DNA of 64,000 nt, from contig CAVVAY010000005.1 in assembly GCA_963746465.1 (NCBI GenBank), positions 682,001-746,000 on the forward strand, in the 5' to 3' direction. Every line of letters begins with the position of its first letter. The stretch's first letter is position 1. Of the stretch, positions 63,233 to 64,000 are shown one piece after another. Origin of the DNA: CAVVAY01 sp963746465. GTDB taxonomy: Bacteria > Actinomycetota > Actinomycetes > JACCUZ01. Position numbers and translations under genes: made by a program. The notes beneath the pieces are model-generated. The model was not told the origin of the DNA, did no database searches, and worked only from the letters and a program-made list of their open reading frames with translations.

Positions 63233-64000
63233 ATGGCTGACCAAGGCACGAGTCCGACGAGCGTCGGCGGGCGGGTGCGCGGCGTCGTCGCCGCTGCCCG
63301 CGAGGCCGTCCGCCGCCGTACCTCGGCGCCGGTGAGCGCCGCCGCCGCCCGCCGCCCCGGCGGAGCCTCGGCAGGCGCGAAGACGTCTCCTGCGAAGAAG
63401 GCTCCGGCGAAGAAGACGGTCGCCAAGAAGGCGCCGGCGAGGAAGGCCGCGCCCGCCAAGAAGAAGGCGAGCGCGAAGAAGTCTCCTGCGAAGAAGGCTC
63501 CGGCGAAGAAGACGGTCGCCAAGAAGGCGCCGGCGAGGAAGGCCGCGCCCGCCAAGAAGGCGACCGCGAAGAGGACTCCCGCGAAGAAGGCCCCGGCCAA
63601 GAAGACGGTCACCAAGAGGGCGCCGGCGAGGAAGGCCGCGCCCGCCAAGAAGGTCACCGCGAAGAAGCCGGCAGCGAAGAAGTCTGCCCCGGTCAAGAAG
63701 GCGACTGCGAAGAAGGCGCCCGCCAAGAAGGCCACCGCGAAGAAGGCCACCGCGAAGAAGGCACCCGCCAAGAAAGCCCTGGTCACCAGGGCACCGGCCA
63801 AGAAGCTGACCGCGAAGAAGGCACCGGCGAGGAAGCTGACCGCGACCAGGGCGCCGGCCACCAAGGCCGCCGCGACGAAGGCCGAGCCGGCCGCCAAGGC
63901 TACCGCCACGAAGGGCACGGCGGCACCCGCGCCGCCCGCCCCGGCCCAGGGGATCGCGGCCACGACCCCGGCGCCGGCGGCCAAGGCCGCGCCGGCCAAG
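63233..64000 (+). CDS. Lys/Ala-repeat protein, N-terminal part (possibly a TraR/DksA-like protein)
   Basis: From ATG 63233, with GAGGGAG upstream, the frame runs off the right edge after 256 codons without a stop. After MADQGTSPTSVGGRVRGVVA it becomes a long tract of AKKAPAKK-type repeats resembling histone H1, and then an Ala/Pro-rich segment. Many actinobacteria encode, next to ileS, a TraR/DksA zinc-finger protein with such a basic N-terminus, so the missing C-terminus may hold that domain. A histone-like nucleoid protein is the alternative. The tract contains near-identical DNA repeats. Confidence 0.72.
   Translation, partial: MADQGTSPTSVGGRVRGVVAAAREAVRRRTSAPVSAAAARRPGGASAGAKTSPAKKAPAKKTVAKKAPARKAAPAKKKASAKKSPAKKAPAKKTVAKKAPARKAAPAKKATAKRTPAKKAPAKKTVTKRAPARKAAPAKKVTAKKPAAKKSAPVKKATAKKAPAKKATAKKATAKKAPAKKALVTRAPAKKLTAKKAPARKLTATRAPATKAAATKAEPAAKATATKGTAAPAPPAPAQGIAATTPAPAAKAAPAK
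63385..63652 (+). repeat. 79-bp tandem repeats in the Lys/Ala tract
   Basis: 63385-63463 and 63481-63559 are identical over 79 bp, offset by 96 bp (32 codons). A third, diverged copy spans 63574-63652. The identity includes third codon positions, so the duplication is recent or maintained by conversion. Confidence 0.88.

Noticed and set aside
63385..63652. CRISPR-like regularly spaced repeats
   Set aside because: Repeats are contiguous coding units of a Lys/Ala tract in frame, without unique spacers or cas genes.
63202..63999. Antisense open frame of 265 codons rich in Ala/Phe/Val opposite the Lys/Ala repeats
   Set aside because: It mirrors the AAG/GCC repeat codons of the real plus-strand gene and lacks a plausible start context.

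Overview
The window is about 72-75% G+C by eye and gene-dense. Start codons are often GTG, and many neighbouring genes overlap by 4 nt (ATGA or GTGA). MurE carries the DNPR motif of the meso-diaminopimelate-adding enzyme, and a translational T-box precedes ileS. These features point to an actinomycete (class Actinomycetia). The order metF | polyprenyl synthase | Rv2175c-like ... DUF3040 - mraZ - rsmH - ftsL - ftsI - mur/fts - ftsZ - pgeF - yggS - sepF - yggT - wag31 - ileS matches the Mycobacterium tuberculosis Rv2175c-Rv2145c neighbourhood. I cannot assign a genus from this sequence. I saw no tRNA, rRNA, CRISPR array, insertion sequence or prophage.

Region 1 (1-21.9 kb) is accessory metabolism dominated by carotenoid genes. 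It holds a two-piece lycopene cyclase (the second piece has an apparent +1 frameshift), crtB, crtI and crtE. A second CrtI-family desaturase follows, then a pair of membrane sulfite-oxidase-like molybdoenzymes flanking a fasciclin lipoprotein. A minus-strand run then encodes a CrtA-like monooxygenase, a DUF4126 membrane protein, an ECF (SigE-family) sigma factor with a membrane-anchored partner, a CrtO-like oxidoreductase, CruF and a CruG-like glycosyltransferase. Together these suggest a keto-, hydroxy- and glycosylated carotenoid, possibly under its own sigma factor. An AbiEi/DUF559-type gene sits in opposite orientation between crtI and crtB. metF, a CDP-alcohol phosphotransferase, a flippase-like protein and a GDPD are interspersed.

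Region 2 (22-29.7 kb) is an SOS mutagenesis operon. A perfect LexA box lies at a promoter ahead of DUF6504, SAV_6107-type HEPN, dnaE2, a methyltransferase and dinB.

Region 3 (29.8-39.4 kb) holds DUF3040 and two minus-strand MoxR/DUF58 clusters, one ending in a transglutaminase (TgpA-like) protein and one starting with DUF4129.

Region 4 (39.4-58.5 kb) is the division and cell wall cluster. It opens with a textbook MraZ operator of four 10-bp repeats and runs to ftsZ, sepF, yggT and wag31. murE has an apparent one-base insertion, and murD carries an in-frame palindromic insert.

Region 5 (58.6-64 kb) holds a conserved hypothetical gene, ileS with its T-box leader, two tandem small ORFs, and the Lys/Ala-repeat N-terminus of a protein cut by the window edge. 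At least nine genes have a TANNNT hexamer 6-8 nt before the start codon, suggesting frequent leaderless transcription.
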